Positions 6,586-14,050 of a DNA stretch of 64,000 nt are shown one piece after another (position 1 is the first letter of the stretch; each line of letters begins with the position of its first letter). Under the pieces are notes generated by a model, which was not told the origin of the DNA, made no database searches, and saw only the letters and a program-made list of their open reading frames with translations. The position numbers were made by a program, and so were the translations under genes. The DNA comes from Litorivita sp050633545 (GTDB lineage Bacteria; Pseudomonadota; Alphaproteobacteria; Rhodobacterales; Rhodobacteraceae). Location: assembly GCA_050633545.1 (NCBI GenBank), contig JBOEGS010000001.1:124001-188000 (forward strand), read 5' to 3'.

Positions 6586-7497
6586 TCACCCCTCAATCAC
6601 CTCCATGAACTCGCGCCATTCGCGTTTGTTCATGCCGGAGTTTTCCTGTGTGACCTCTTCGCCCTTGAGCATCCGGCGCAGGCTGTCCATCATTTGCACC
6701 GACATCGACACGGCACCCATGCGGTAGTCCTCGAAGGCCTTGAAGGCGAAGGGCACCCAATCGGCGACCACGTTGCAGATCGCATCGGCATAGACGCGGA
6801 TCTCGTATTGGGCGTGGGCATCGGCGCGCAGACGCAAGAAATGCAGCAGGTTGTGCAGGTCCACCTTCCAATACCATTGGGTATAGATATTGGCGGGCAG
6901 GTTCATGCGCGCCAACTCGCGCGCCAAACCGACGCTGCCCTCCTCGTCCGAGATCATCTGCGCGTAATGGTCATAGGCGCGGCTGCTGTCGGCCTTGAGG
7001 ATTTCCAGAACCTTGGCGGCATCCTCGCCCGACAGGGTCTCGCCGCGGCCTTGGTTGTTGACCACCGATTGCGCGGCCAGGTGTTCGGGCGCGGGGATGT
7101 AGAACTCGCGATCAAGGATCGAATAGCGGGCCGAGTATTCATTGACGTTGGCGGTGCGGTGGCGGATCCACTGGCGCGCGACGAAAACCGGCAATTTGAC
7201 GTGCAGCTTGATTTCGCACATCTCGAAAGGCGTCGAATGCCAATGGCGCATCAGATAGCGGATCAGGCCTTCGTCGTTTTGCACCGATTTGGTGCCCTTG
7301 CCATAGCTGACGCGGGCGGCCTGACAAATCGCGGCGTCATCGCCCATATAATCGATCACCCGCACAAACCCGTGATCCAAAACCGGAATCGCCGTATAGA
7401 GGTGCTTTTCCATACCCTCGGAGGTCGCGCGCAGGGTTTGGCGCGTCTGGGCGCGCTCTTCATCGATTTGGGCTTGTTGCTCTGGCGTCACGGGCAT
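6586..7497 (-). CDS. thyX: FAD-dependent thymidylate synthase ThyX
   Basis: This 303-aa enzyme makes dTMP from dUMP using methylenetetrahydrofolate and reduced FAD. The ThyX signature RHRTANVNEYSARY lies at about residues 112-125, flanked by RHWHSTPFEMCEIKLHVKLPVFVARQW. The frame begins at a TTG (7506), but AGGA sits directly against that codon and about 9 nt before ATG 7497, which I prefer. No thyA-like gene is in the window. The C-terminal half contains FLRLRADAHAQYEIRVYAD, the usual nucleotide-binding part. It is transcribed alone. Confidence 0.95.
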   Translation of the reverse strand: MPVTPEQQAQIDEERAQTRQTLRATSEGMEKHLYTAIPVLDHGFVRVIDYMGDDAAICQAARVSYGKGTKSVQNDEGLIRYLMRHWHSTPFEMCEIKLHVKLPVFVARQWIRHRTANVNEYSARYSILDREFYIPAPEHLAAQSVVNNQGRGETLSGEDAAKVLEILKADSSRAYDHYAQMISDEEGSVGLARELARMNLPANIYTQWYWKVDLHNLLHFLRLRADAHAQYEIRVYADAICNVVADWVPFAFKAFEDYRMGAVSMSVQMMDSLRRMLKGEEVTQENSGMNKREWREFMEVIEG

Positions 7498-7705
7498 TGG
7501 GGTCAATCCTTTGTCGGAAATTGCGAGTCGGAGACCACATTATATTGTTTGCGCCGAGTTTTGCACCACAATATGATGCTGGGACGCGGCAAAATAGATT
7601 GGTGCAACAGATTGGCAAAAACCGCCGCAATCGCGCAGTGCGCCGTTGACTTTTCACCCCGTCACGGGGATTTTGACCACGAGCAGCGTGTAAGGGGCAG
7701 GTATC

Positions 7706-8620
7706 ATGATGAAATTCGCAGGAACGCTTGTGGCCGCATTGGCCCTGTCCGGTTGCGCCGCAGGCAGCGGCACCAACCCGTTTTCGACCGAATCCACCGA
7801 GGAAATCGCCGAAAAAGCCGCCAATAGCACCATCCCCGAAGAGTTGGCCAACAATCTCGCGGCGGCCTCCTATTCAGAAGCGGGCGGCACCCCGACCTTG
7901 CAAATCTATACCACCCTCGATGGCGCGGCCCTGATCGACACCTATACCCGCGCGCCGAGCCTTGATGTCGGCCCCTATATCGCCTTCACCAAACAGCAAT
8001 CGAACCTGCAGCGTCACTTCACCGGCTTTGGCAAAATCTCCGATGATCCCGACAACTCGGTGCGCGCCATGGTCGTCGGTGACGGCGGGCAATTCGGCAC
8101 ATTCTACGCCGGCGGCGCCTATGAGCGCAGCGGCGATTACGTGCGGCCCGATGGCGGGCTTGTCTCCTACACCGGCCGCTATGTGGCGGTGACCAACCTC
8201 AATGGTGACAGCGTGGTGTTCAGCGGCGCAGTGCCCGATGAATTGCGTGCCGATCAAACCGCCCGCCTCGAAGGCACGATCCTGATCAACGCCGATTTCA
8301 ACGCTGGCATCGTCAATGGCGGCATCTCGAGCCGCGTTTTCACCGATTATCCGACCTATACCGGCATCCCGCGGCTCGATCTGGACGCGGCCCCGATTGA
8401 TGCCAATGGCGAGTTTTTCGGCACCACCTCGGTGGACACACAGGTCAAAGGCAATTGGGGCGGCATCTTTGGCGGCGACGGGGCCACCGCAGTTGCGGGC
8501 GTGGTGCAGGCCAAGGAATGGGGCGGATCGACCACGCTCACCAATGAAGAAGAATACGGCATCTTTGTCCTGTCGCGCTGTGGCGTTTCGGGCGAAGGCG
8601 CGCTTTGCGCCGAAGAATAA
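7706..8620 (+). CDS. surface lipoprotein, TbpB-like; likely Slam client
   Basis: This 304-aa protein begins with a lipoprotein signal (AALALSGCAAG, lipobox LSGC at about residue 16). The C-terminal half is beta-rich and ends with GGIFGGDGATAVAGVV, the glycine-rich strand-turn seen in beta-barrel domains of transferrin-binding-protein-B-like lipoproteins. It overlaps the Slam-like translocator gene by one base (TAATG), the usual arrangement of Slam with its substrate. I infer that it is lipidated, moved to the outer membrane and flipped to the cell surface by the next gene product. Its ligand is unknown; no TonB receptor is adjacent. Confidence 0.7.
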   Translation: MMKFAGTLVAALALSGCAAGSGTNPFSTESTEEIAEKAANSTIPEELANNLAAASYSEAGGTPTLQIYTTLDGAALIDTYTRAPSLDVGPYIAFTKQQSNLQRHFTGFGKISDDPDNSVRAMVVGDGGQFGTFYAGGAYERSGDYVRPDGGLVSYTGRYVAVTNLNGDSVVFSGAVPDELRADQTARLEGTILINADFNAGIVNGGISSRVFTDYPTYTGIPRLDLDAAPIDANGEFFGTTSVDTQVKGNWGGIFGGDGATAVAGVVQAKEWGGSTTLTNEEEYGIFVLSRCGVSGEGALCAEE

Positions 8621-10095
8621 TGGCGCGCGGCCCCGCGATCGGGCGCGCTGCGGCCAAAAATGCGGTCTGCGCGGCGGCGCTGCTCCTTTGGCCTTTGGCC
8701 GCGGCGGCGCAAACCGCCCTGCCCGCCCCCGCCGCATCCCCCGCCGTATCCCCCTCTGGCACCCCGGCTCAATCTGTCACGCTTGATCTGGCGCAGGCCC
8801 GCGCCATCGGGGTTGCCGCGCTCAATGACGGGCGGCCCGAGGTGGCCCGCGATATCGCCCGCGCCCTGATTGCGCGCGATGCCAAGGACGGGTTTGCGCG
8901 CTATCTGTTGGCCGAGGCCCTGTCGCGTCTGGGCCAACCGGCCGAGGGCCGCGCCTCTGCGGCGCTGGCCTTTCGCCTCGCCCCGCAAAAGCACGACAGG
9001 TTTCGCGCCGCGCAGCTTGCGGCGAAACTGTCGTTCGATGCGGGCCAACCGACGCGGGCGCAATATTGGCTGCGCCGCTCCTTGCCCTTTGCCCCCCATG
9101 ATCAGGCCCGCGAGCAAGTGGCGCGCGATTATGCCCAAGTGCGCGCGCTCAACCCTTTGAGTTTCAACATCAATCTCAACGCCTCGCCCTCCTCTAACGT
9201 CAATGGCGGCGCCGATACCGAATTTCACCAGATCGACGGGACCACATTGGTCGGCACCATCGGCGCGCATGATCAAGCGCTCAAAGGCGTGGTGATCAGC
9301 GCCGATTTGCAGGCCGCCTACCGATTGCGCGAAAGCGCCAAAAGCGAGACGCGGCTAATCGCGTCGCTGGGGGTGAGCCGCGTGATCCTGTCGCAAGAGG
9401 CCTATGATCTGGCCGCTGCGACGCCGACGCCTTTGGATGACGATATCAAAAACTCCGATTTCGGATCGACCACCGCGCGCGTCGGGCTGCGCCACGGGTT
9501 TGCGCTGCCGCTGGGCACGGGCCATAGCGGCGTGCTCACGGTCTCGGTCGGGCAAACATGGTATGCGGGTGCGGCCTATCAGGACCTGATGCGCATCGGG
9601 GCCGAGAGCCATTGGCGGCTGGCCGGGCGCACGGGGCTGAGCCTTGATCTGGCCGCCGAAGAGCGCCGCTATAAATCGCGCGCCCTTGGCGTCACGCGCA
9701 GCAAAAGCGCCACCGCACGCCTGTCGCACCGGCTGGGCAATGCCGATACGGCGGCCCTGTCGCTGAGCTATACCGACACCGACGGGACGGGGCGCAACAG
9801 CAGCTATTCGCGCCTGACCGCCTATGCCAATTACGCCTTTGCCGACCCCATCGGCCCCGCGAAAATCAGCCTCGGGCTGGGGGTGAGCAAGCTTGACGGC
9901 CTCTACCAAGCCTTCATCACCACCGCGCGCGAGGACCATTCGGTCTTTGGCACGGTGGATTTTGTGTTTCACGACTTTGACTATGCCGGTTTTGCCCCTA
10001 GCTTGACGCTCAGGGCGCGCAAGAACCGCTCGAACGTCTCGCGCTATGACACAACGGAGGTCTCGCTGGGGCTGGGGATCAAATCCAGCTTCTAG
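8620..10095 (+). CDS. Slam-family surface lipoprotein assembly modifier (DUF560), outer-membrane protein
   Basis: This 491-aa protein has a signal peptide ending AAAAQ, then a TPR-like helical region (about residues 45-180, with ARDIARALIARDAKDGFARYLLAEAL). A beta-barrel of repeated amphipathic strands makes up the rest (SFNINLNASPSSNVNGG, LIASLGVSRVI, GVLTVSVGQTWYAG, terminal TEVSLGLGIKSSF). The NASPSSNVN segment and the final aromatic residue fit DUF560/Slam. Slam proteins display lipoproteins such as TbpB on the surface. ATG 8620 is chosen over an upstream in-frame ATG because it couples to the lipoprotein stop. The family call is good; the pairing is inferred from overlap. Confidence 0.8.
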   Translation: MARGPAIGRAAAKNAVCAAALLLWPLAAAAQTALPAPAASPAVSPSGTPAQSVTLDLAQARAIGVAALNDGRPEVARDIARALIARDAKDGFARYLLAEALSRLGQPAEGRASAALAFRLAPQKHDRFRAAQLAAKLSFDAGQPTRAQYWLRRSLPFAPHDQAREQVARDYAQVRALNPLSFNINLNASPSSNVNGGADTEFHQIDGTTLVGTIGAHDQALKGVVISADLQAAYRLRESAKSETRLIASLGVSRVILSQEAYDLAAATPTPLDDDIKNSDFGSTTARVGLRHGFALPLGTGHSGVLTVSVGQTWYAGAAYQDLMRIGAESHWRLAGRTGLSLDLAAEERRYKSRALGVTRSKSATARLSHRLGNADTAALSLSYTDTDGTGRNSSYSRLTAYANYAFADPIGPAKISLGLGVSKLDGLYQAFITTAREDHSVFGTVDFVFHDFDYAGFAPSLTLRARKNRSNVSRYDTTEVSLGLGIKSSF

Positions 10096-10115
10096 GCGGA
10101 CATGAGGGAAAGACA

Positions 10116-10544
10116 ATGAAAATCAGATATTTACACACGATGGTGCGGGTCAAGGACCTTGAGGCGACGATGGCGTTTTTTGCGCTTTTGGGGCTCAAGG
10201 AAACCCGCCGCATGGACAGCGAAAAGGGCCGGTTTTCACTGATCTTCATGGCGCCGGAGGGGCAAGAGGACTGCCCCGTCGAGTTGACTTATAACTGGGA
10301 CGGCGACGAGGGGCTGCCCTCGGACAGCCGCCACTTCGGCCATCTGGCCTACCGCGTCGGCAATATCTACGAGATGTGCCAAAAATTGATGGATGCGGGG
10401 GTGACGATCAACCGCCCGCCGCGCGACGGCTATATGGCCTTTGTGCGCTCGCCCGACAATATCTCGATCGAGCTGTTGCAAGAGGGCGAGGCGCTGGCCC
10501 CGCGCGAACCTTGGGCCAGTATGGAAAACACCGGCCATTGGTAA
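10116..10544 (+). CDS. gloA: lactoylglutathione lyase (glyoxalase I), VOC family
   Basis: This 142-aa VOC protein detoxifies the methylglyoxal-glutathione adduct to S-lactoylglutathione. Metal ligand positions are visible: His in YLHTMVRVKD, Glu in CPVELTYNWD, His in HFGHLAYRV and Glu in NISIELLQ. The length and NW-D spacing match glyoxalase I rather than other VOC enzymes. It lies 20 bp after the Slam gene on the same strand but has its own AGGGAAAG-like ribosome site, so co-transcription is possible and not required. Confidence 0.88.
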   Translation: MKIRYLHTMVRVKDLEATMAFFALLGLKETRRMDSEKGRFSLIFMAPEGQEDCPVELTYNWDGDEGLPSDSRHFGHLAYRVGNIYEMCQKLMDAGVTINRPPRDGYMAFVRSPDNISIELLQEGEALAPREPWASMENTGHW

Positions 10545-10577
10545 GCGCGCCCGCGTTTAGAGCGGCGTGGCGCGCCG

Positions 10578-10964
10578 CTACTGCGAAACGGCGCGGTAGA
10601 GTTGCGGATCGCCGCTCACCCCTTCGACATTTGGCACAATATCCGCCGCCTGCATTGCGGCAATCGCGGCCCCAAAGGCCGTGAGGCTTTCCCATTGCGC
10701 CACGTTGATCATCGCATATCTGGCATCGGGCGACAGGGCGCGGTGCAGCGTGGTTGAAATATAGCCGGGCTGCGCGGCCATGAAATCGCGGGCGCGTTGC
10801 CACATGGCGAGCGCCTCGTCTTCCTTGCCTGCGGGCACGATGAAGGGGTTGATCAAGGTGACGGGTTTGGGGGCTGATTGTGCGGTCATGGTTTGTGCGG
10901 TCATGGGCTGCGCTCCGGTGAGTGTGATGAGGGCGAAAACGGCGGCGGTGAGCGCGCGTCTCAT
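10578..10964 (-). CDS. secreted antibiotic biosynthesis monooxygenase (ABM)-domain protein
   Basis: This 128-aa protein has an N-terminal signal peptide (MRRALTAAVFALITLTGAQ) and an ABM-type alpha/beta barrel domain (TLINPFIVPAGKEDEALAMWQRARDFMAAQPGYISTTLHRAL, AMINVAQWESLTAF). ABM domains act as small oxygenases or haem/quinone-related enzymes. It is the last gene of the marR-cyb561-ABM operon and overlaps the cytochrome gene by 4 bp, so a periplasmic redox or oxidative-stress role is plausible. A 15-bp duplication (10878-10907) encodes the repeated MTAQTMTAQ just after the signal peptide. Confidence 0.75.
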   Translation of the reverse strand: MRRALTAAVFALITLTGAQPMTAQTMTAQSAPKPVTLINPFIVPAGKEDEALAMWQRARDFMAAQPGYISTTLHRALSPDARYAMINVAQWESLTAFGAAIAAMQAADIVPNVEGVSGDPQLYRAVSQ

Positions 10965-11539
10965 TGCGGCGCGTCTCGTTGCGGGAGGCCTTTACGTGAT
11001 CGACCAAAAGGCGGCCACATCCGTGCAAGCAGCCCGTCCTTGAGGATGAATTGATGGTAGAGCGCCGCGCCGATATGCAGCAGCGCCAGCGCGATCAGAA
11101 GTCGCGTCCCGATCCCATGCGCGGCGCGCGGCGCGAGCGTGTCAAAGTCCGGCAATGGCCCCTCGGCGCCGTCAAACAGGATCGGCCCCATCCCCGAGAG
11201 GATAAACATCGCCAGCCCCGATCCCGCCACCAAGAGCAAGACCAGATAGAGCCCCAAATGCACCGCCCGCGCCGCGCCGCGCTGCCAGAGCGCACCGCCC
11301 ATGTGGGCGGCGGGTTTGCGGTCAAAGACGATGCGCCACAGGATGCGCAAAACCAGCAAGAGCAGGAGGTTCAAGCCCAAAGGCGCATGGAACATCAACC
11401 GCGCGGCCTTGGTGCTTTCATCCGCTGCGCTGGCCGCCTGAAATCCGGTGACGATGAGCGCTGCGAGCAGCATGGCCATGAGCCAGTGCAAGAGGATGGC
11501 GATAGCGCCGTATCGCGACGCGGTGCTTTTGATCGGCAT
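10961..11539 (-). CDS. cytochrome b561 family membrane protein
   Basis: This 192-aa four-helix di-haem cytochrome b561 has its histidine ligands in the expected places: LLHWLMAML (helix 1), LMFHAPLG (helix 2), RAVHLGLYL (helix 3) and LLHIGAALYHQF (helix 4). ATG 11539 is the start; the upstream frame is an artefact running through marR. It transfers electrons within the inner membrane, possibly from quinol to a periplasmic acceptor such as superoxide. The gene lies 35 nt after marR and couples to the ABM gene by overlap. Confidence 0.9.
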   Translation of the reverse strand: MPIKSTASRYGAIAILLHWLMAMLLAALIVTGFQAASAADESTKAARLMFHAPLGLNLLLLLVLRILWRIVFDRKPAAHMGGALWQRGAARAVHLGLYLVLLLVAGSGLAMFILSGMGPILFDGAEGPLPDFDTLAPRAAHGIGTRLLIALALLHIGAALYHQFILKDGLLARMWPPFGRSRKGLPQRDAPQ

Positions 11540-11574
11540 GGGTCTCTCCCTGTCGTGTGATGCGGCGCGGCGCC

Positions 11575-12036
11575 TTAGCTGCCTTGCAAGCGGTCGGCGA
11601 TGGTGGCCGTGAGGTTCGCGGCGGCGGTGATCTGCGCCTCGGTCAGCCCCTGCGCCAGCGCCTCGGCCCATAGCACTTGGCGCTGCGCCGCTTGGTCCAG
11701 AACCCGCGCGCCCGCCTTGGTCAGCGCGACCAGCTTGGCGCGGGCATGGCGCGGATTGGGCCGCAACTCGACCAATCCCGCCTTTTGCAAATCATTGACG
11801 ATGCGCTGCACCGCTTGGCGGCTCAGCCCCATGTCATCGGCGATCCACGCGACGGGGCGCGGGTCGGGTTTGAGCGCGATGCCGCCCATCACCTGCCAAC
11901 GCGCGCTGGTCAGGCCGATATCTGCGACAAGCGCATCGCCCGCCGTCAAAAGCGCCCCGTTGAGGCGAAAGGTTTCCAAGATGAGCCGTGTCATCGCGGC
12001 GGCTTGCGCCGATTCCGTGGGTGTTTGCGTTGTCAT
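11575..12036 (-). CDS. MarR family transcriptional regulator
   Basis: This 153-aa winged-helix protein has the MarR core: GLTSARWQVMGGIAL, ADDMGLSRQAVQRIVNDLQKAGLVELRPNPRHARAKLVALTKAG. It is the first gene of a three-gene operon with cytochrome b561 and the ABM protein. A 32-bp perfect palindrome ends 11 bp before its start and is the obvious autoregulatory operator. No cysteine sits in a redox-sensing position that I can identify, so the inducer is unknown. Confidence 0.92.
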   Translation of the reverse strand: MTTQTPTESAQAAAMTRLILETFRLNGALLTAGDALVADIGLTSARWQVMGGIALKPDPRPVAWIADDMGLSRQAVQRIVNDLQKAGLVELRPNPRHARAKLVALTKAGARVLDQAAQRQVLWAEALAQGLTEAQITAAANLTATIADRLQGS

Positions 12037-12046
12037 GACATCACAT

Positions 12047-12078
12047 CACCACATTGACAACATGTTGTCAATGTGGTG
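12047..12078. promoter_or_regulatory. 32-bp perfect palindrome, predicted MarR operator
   Basis: The half-site CACCACATTGACAACA (12047-12062) is followed immediately by its exact complement (12063-12078). The core TTGACAACATGTTGTCAA has the size and symmetry of MarR-family operators. It lies 11-42 bp upstream of the marR start, where it would cover the promoter of the marR-cyb561-ABM operon. Confidence 0.85.
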
Positions 12079-12174
12079 CGAAAGTCCTAGCCCGCTGTGA
12101 CGCGGTGATCCTGAATTACACTTAAGAATCAATACCCTGTCGCATTTCGGAGCCATTGATGCGCCAAATGCGAA

Positions 12175-12206
12175 AACGGGGCGCCCCGCGATTGGGCCGC
12201 CCCGTT
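12175..12206 (-). terminator. hairpin terminator downstream of the LdtR-like regulator
   Basis: AACGGGGCG (12175-12183) pairs with CGCCCCGTT (12198-12206). On the minus strand the stem ends in GTTTTCG, a short T-run, about 120 nt after the stop of the minus-strand regulator gene. Confidence 0.45.
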
Positions 12207-12250
12207 GCCTGTGTTTACCGCCATACCCGGGCGATCTGCTCAATCACTGC

Positions 12251-12310
12251 TCGAAACCGTCGTGTTCGAAAACGTCATGCCCGAACCCGTAGCGCTCGAA
12301 ACCGGTCCGG
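12251..12310. repeat. 15-bp degenerate tandem repeat, four units
   Basis: Four consecutive 15-bp units (12251, 12266, 12281, 12296) share the frame TCGAAACCGTNNNGT with 3-6 differences each. The array lies 16 bp after the stop of the minus-strand regulator. On the minus strand one frame reads GFERYGFGHDVFEHDGFEQ, but it has no start and no independent support as a gene. Confidence 0.6.
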
Positions 12311-12325
12311 CGCCGCGGTCTGCGC

Positions 12326-12823
12326 CTAGTAGATATAGCGGATCTGGTCGCTCCAGTAACGCTCGACGCGGCGCAAGGAGGTGGTGATCTCCTCCAGCCC
12401 CATCGGACCCAGGACGCCCTCGGCCTCCAGCCCTTCGGCGTGGCGCGCGAAGAGTTCGGAGACGACGGTGCGGATATGGCGGCCCTTTTCGGTCAGGCGC
12501 ACACGCACCGAGCGGCGGTCGATCTCGCAGCGCTGGTGATGCATAAAGCCCATTTCCACCAGCTTTTTGAGGTTATAGCTGACGTTGGAGCCTTGGTAAT
12601 AGCCGCGGCTTTTCAATTCGCCCGCCGTCACCTCGTTGTCGCCGATATTGAAGAGCAAAAGCGCCTGCACCGCGTTGATCTCCAGAACGCCGACGCGTTC
12701 GAATTCGTCCTTGATCACATCAAGCAGCAGCCTGTGCAGCCGTTCGACCAACGCAAGCGCGTCGAGATAGGCCGCCATGAAACCCTGTTCCTCGGCAATT
12801 CCGAGAGGCTTGTTCATACTCAT
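12326..12823 (-). CDS. LdtR/PetP-like MarR family transcriptional regulator
   Basis: This 165-aa winged-helix regulator has the conserved segment INAVQALLLFNIGDNEVTAGELKSRGYYQGSNVSYNLKKLVEMGFMHHQR followed by DRRSVRVRLTEKG, typical of the alphaproteobacterial LdtR/PetP group. ATG 12823 follows GGAGAC with good spacing; an in-frame ATG 6 bp later is an alternative. LdtR relatives control cell-wall L,D-transpeptidase and stress genes; PetP relatives sit by cytochrome bc1 genes. Neither context is present here, so the target is open. It is a monocistronic gene. Confidence 0.85.
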   Translation of the reverse strand: MSMNKPLGIAEEQGFMAAYLDALALVERLHRLLLDVIKDEFERVGVLEINAVQALLLFNIGDNEVTAGELKSRGYYQGSNVSYNLKKLVEMGFMHHQRCEIDRRSVRVRLTEKGRHIRTVVSELFARHAEGLEAEGVLGPMGLEEITTSLRRVERYWSDQIRYIY

Positions 12824-13052
12824 ACTTGTCTCCGTAGGTTGGCCGCGTCGGCGCATTTCGCAAGGGTCATCGCCCGTATCCCGAAGGACCCTGAGGCAAA
12901 ACATCCAACATTCCGTTAAACGGCGGCAAAGACGCATAAAATGCGAGCTATTCCGTCGAGGACCGGCGCGCGCGCCAAAACGCACCCCGAGGCAGGGGCG
13001 CGACATAGACAAGGCAAAGCATTGTAAAAGATTGGAGAAATCTGGCGCCGCG

Positions 13053-13409
13053 TCAGGCGCCGCTGGCTCCCGCATGGGCGGCGACGCGGCGCAACATGGC
13101 GTCATGGGCGGCGGGCGGGGCGACTTGGCCGGTCACCCATTGGTAAAGATCTTGGTCATTTTCGCTCAAAAGCAGGTCATAGGCCTCCAACTCGTCGGCG
13201 TCCATCTGCTCCAGATGCGCCTTGGCGAAGGCCTCGAGGATGATATCCATTTCCTTGATTCCGCGCCGCATGGAGCGCAGTTTTAGCCGCCGCACGCGGG
13301 TGTCGCGGTCCTCGTTTCGGGCGCGGTAGGCCCCTTCGTGCAAAGCATGGGCATGGGCGGCGTCTTGCACCGCTTTTGCAGCGTCGGGTTTTGTCGGCGT
13401 GTCGCTCAT
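13053..13409 (-). CDS. sdhE: SdhE-type FAD assembly factor for succinate dehydrogenase
   Basis: This 118-aa protein contains RSMRRGIKEMDIILEAFA, the RGxxE motif region of SdhE, and YDLLLSENDQDLYQWVTGQ, the second conserved helix. SdhE promotes covalent flavinylation of SdhA. The N-terminal 40 residues are a charged extension common in Rhodobacterales. It overlaps the upstream XRE regulator gene by ATGA, so the two are translationally coupled. Confidence 0.85.
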   Translation of the reverse strand: MSDTPTKPDAAKAVQDAAHAHALHEGAYRARNEDRDTRVRRLKLRSMRRGIKEMDIILEAFAKAHLEQMDADELEAYDLLLSENDQDLYQWVTGQVAPPAAHDAMLRRVAAHAGASGA

Positions 13410-13897
13410 CGGGCTTCGTCCTTCAACGTGCTGCGCAAGGATTTCTCGAGCCGCCCGAGCCGGTCAACGGCTTTGGACAGCTGCCCCTTTAGATCGCGGA
13501 TTTCGGTCAAAATGCCAAGCACATCATGGCTCAGTGCGGGATCATTTTCATCCGGTCCGCCCTCGCCTTCGCCGGTGATCAGCCAGATCAAAGGCACGTT
13601 CAACAGCCCCGCGATCATTTGCAACCGGTTGGCGCGCGGCTCTGCAAGATCGTTTTCCCATGCGCGCAAGGTCTTGAGCTTGACGCCGAGCCGTTTGGCC
13701 AGCTCTTGCTGGCTCATCTGGCTGATCTCGCGCGCACCGGCGAGACGGTCGCCAAAGGTGGTGGTTTCGGGGTCGAACCAATCGGCGTCCGCGGCCCTAT
13801 CCGCCCCGCCCAGCGCGGGCGCGTCAGGATCAGCGGCCTCCGGATCGGCGGCGGCAAAGACACGATCAGAAGCGGGGTGGGTGGGTGTTTGGCTCAT
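13406..13897 (-). CDS. XRE family helix-turn-helix regulator
   Basis: This 163-aa protein has an HTH_3 domain at about residues 50-105 (RLAGAREISQMSQQELAKRLGVKLKTLRAWENDLAEPRANRLQMIAGLL) and a C-terminal coiled coil (LTEIRDLKGQLSKAVDRLGRLEKSL). The frame opens upstream, but ATG 13897 behind TGAGGA is the better start. The N-terminal part is acidic and Ala-rich. It is coupled to sdhE and divergent from the aminotransferase gene. Target genes are unknown. Confidence 0.85.
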   Translation of the reverse strand: MSQTPTHPASDRVFAAADPEAADPDAPALGGADRAADADWFDPETTTFGDRLAGAREISQMSQQELAKRLGVKLKTLRAWENDLAEPRANRLQMIAGLLNVPLIWLITGEGEGGPDENDPALSHDVLGILTEIRDLKGQLSKAVDRLGRLEKSLRSTLKDEAR

Positions 13898-14050
13898 ATT
13901 ATCCTCATTGGGGCGCTGTTCGGGGCGCTTTGGCGCATATTCCAGGCGCAGGGGCGCAGATTTGGCGCGCGCCATTCTCTTCGCGCTTGAACGCCCGTTG
14001 CGCCAAGCCTAAGACATGACGCGATGGAACACAAACCAAGGCCTGATGTG

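Noticed and set aside
5854..7827. Very long plus-strand open frame (over 650 codons) across thyX and its neighbours
   Set aside because: It is the antisense shadow of several genes with clear family signatures (DUF2177, ThyX) in GC-rich DNA; it has no domain of its own.
12205..12387. Short plus-strand frame with repeated LETVV/FENVM/PEPVA pentapeptides
   Set aside because: The pattern follows from the 15-bp DNA repeat; the frame overlaps the regulator gene on the other strand and has only a TTG start without a ribosome site.
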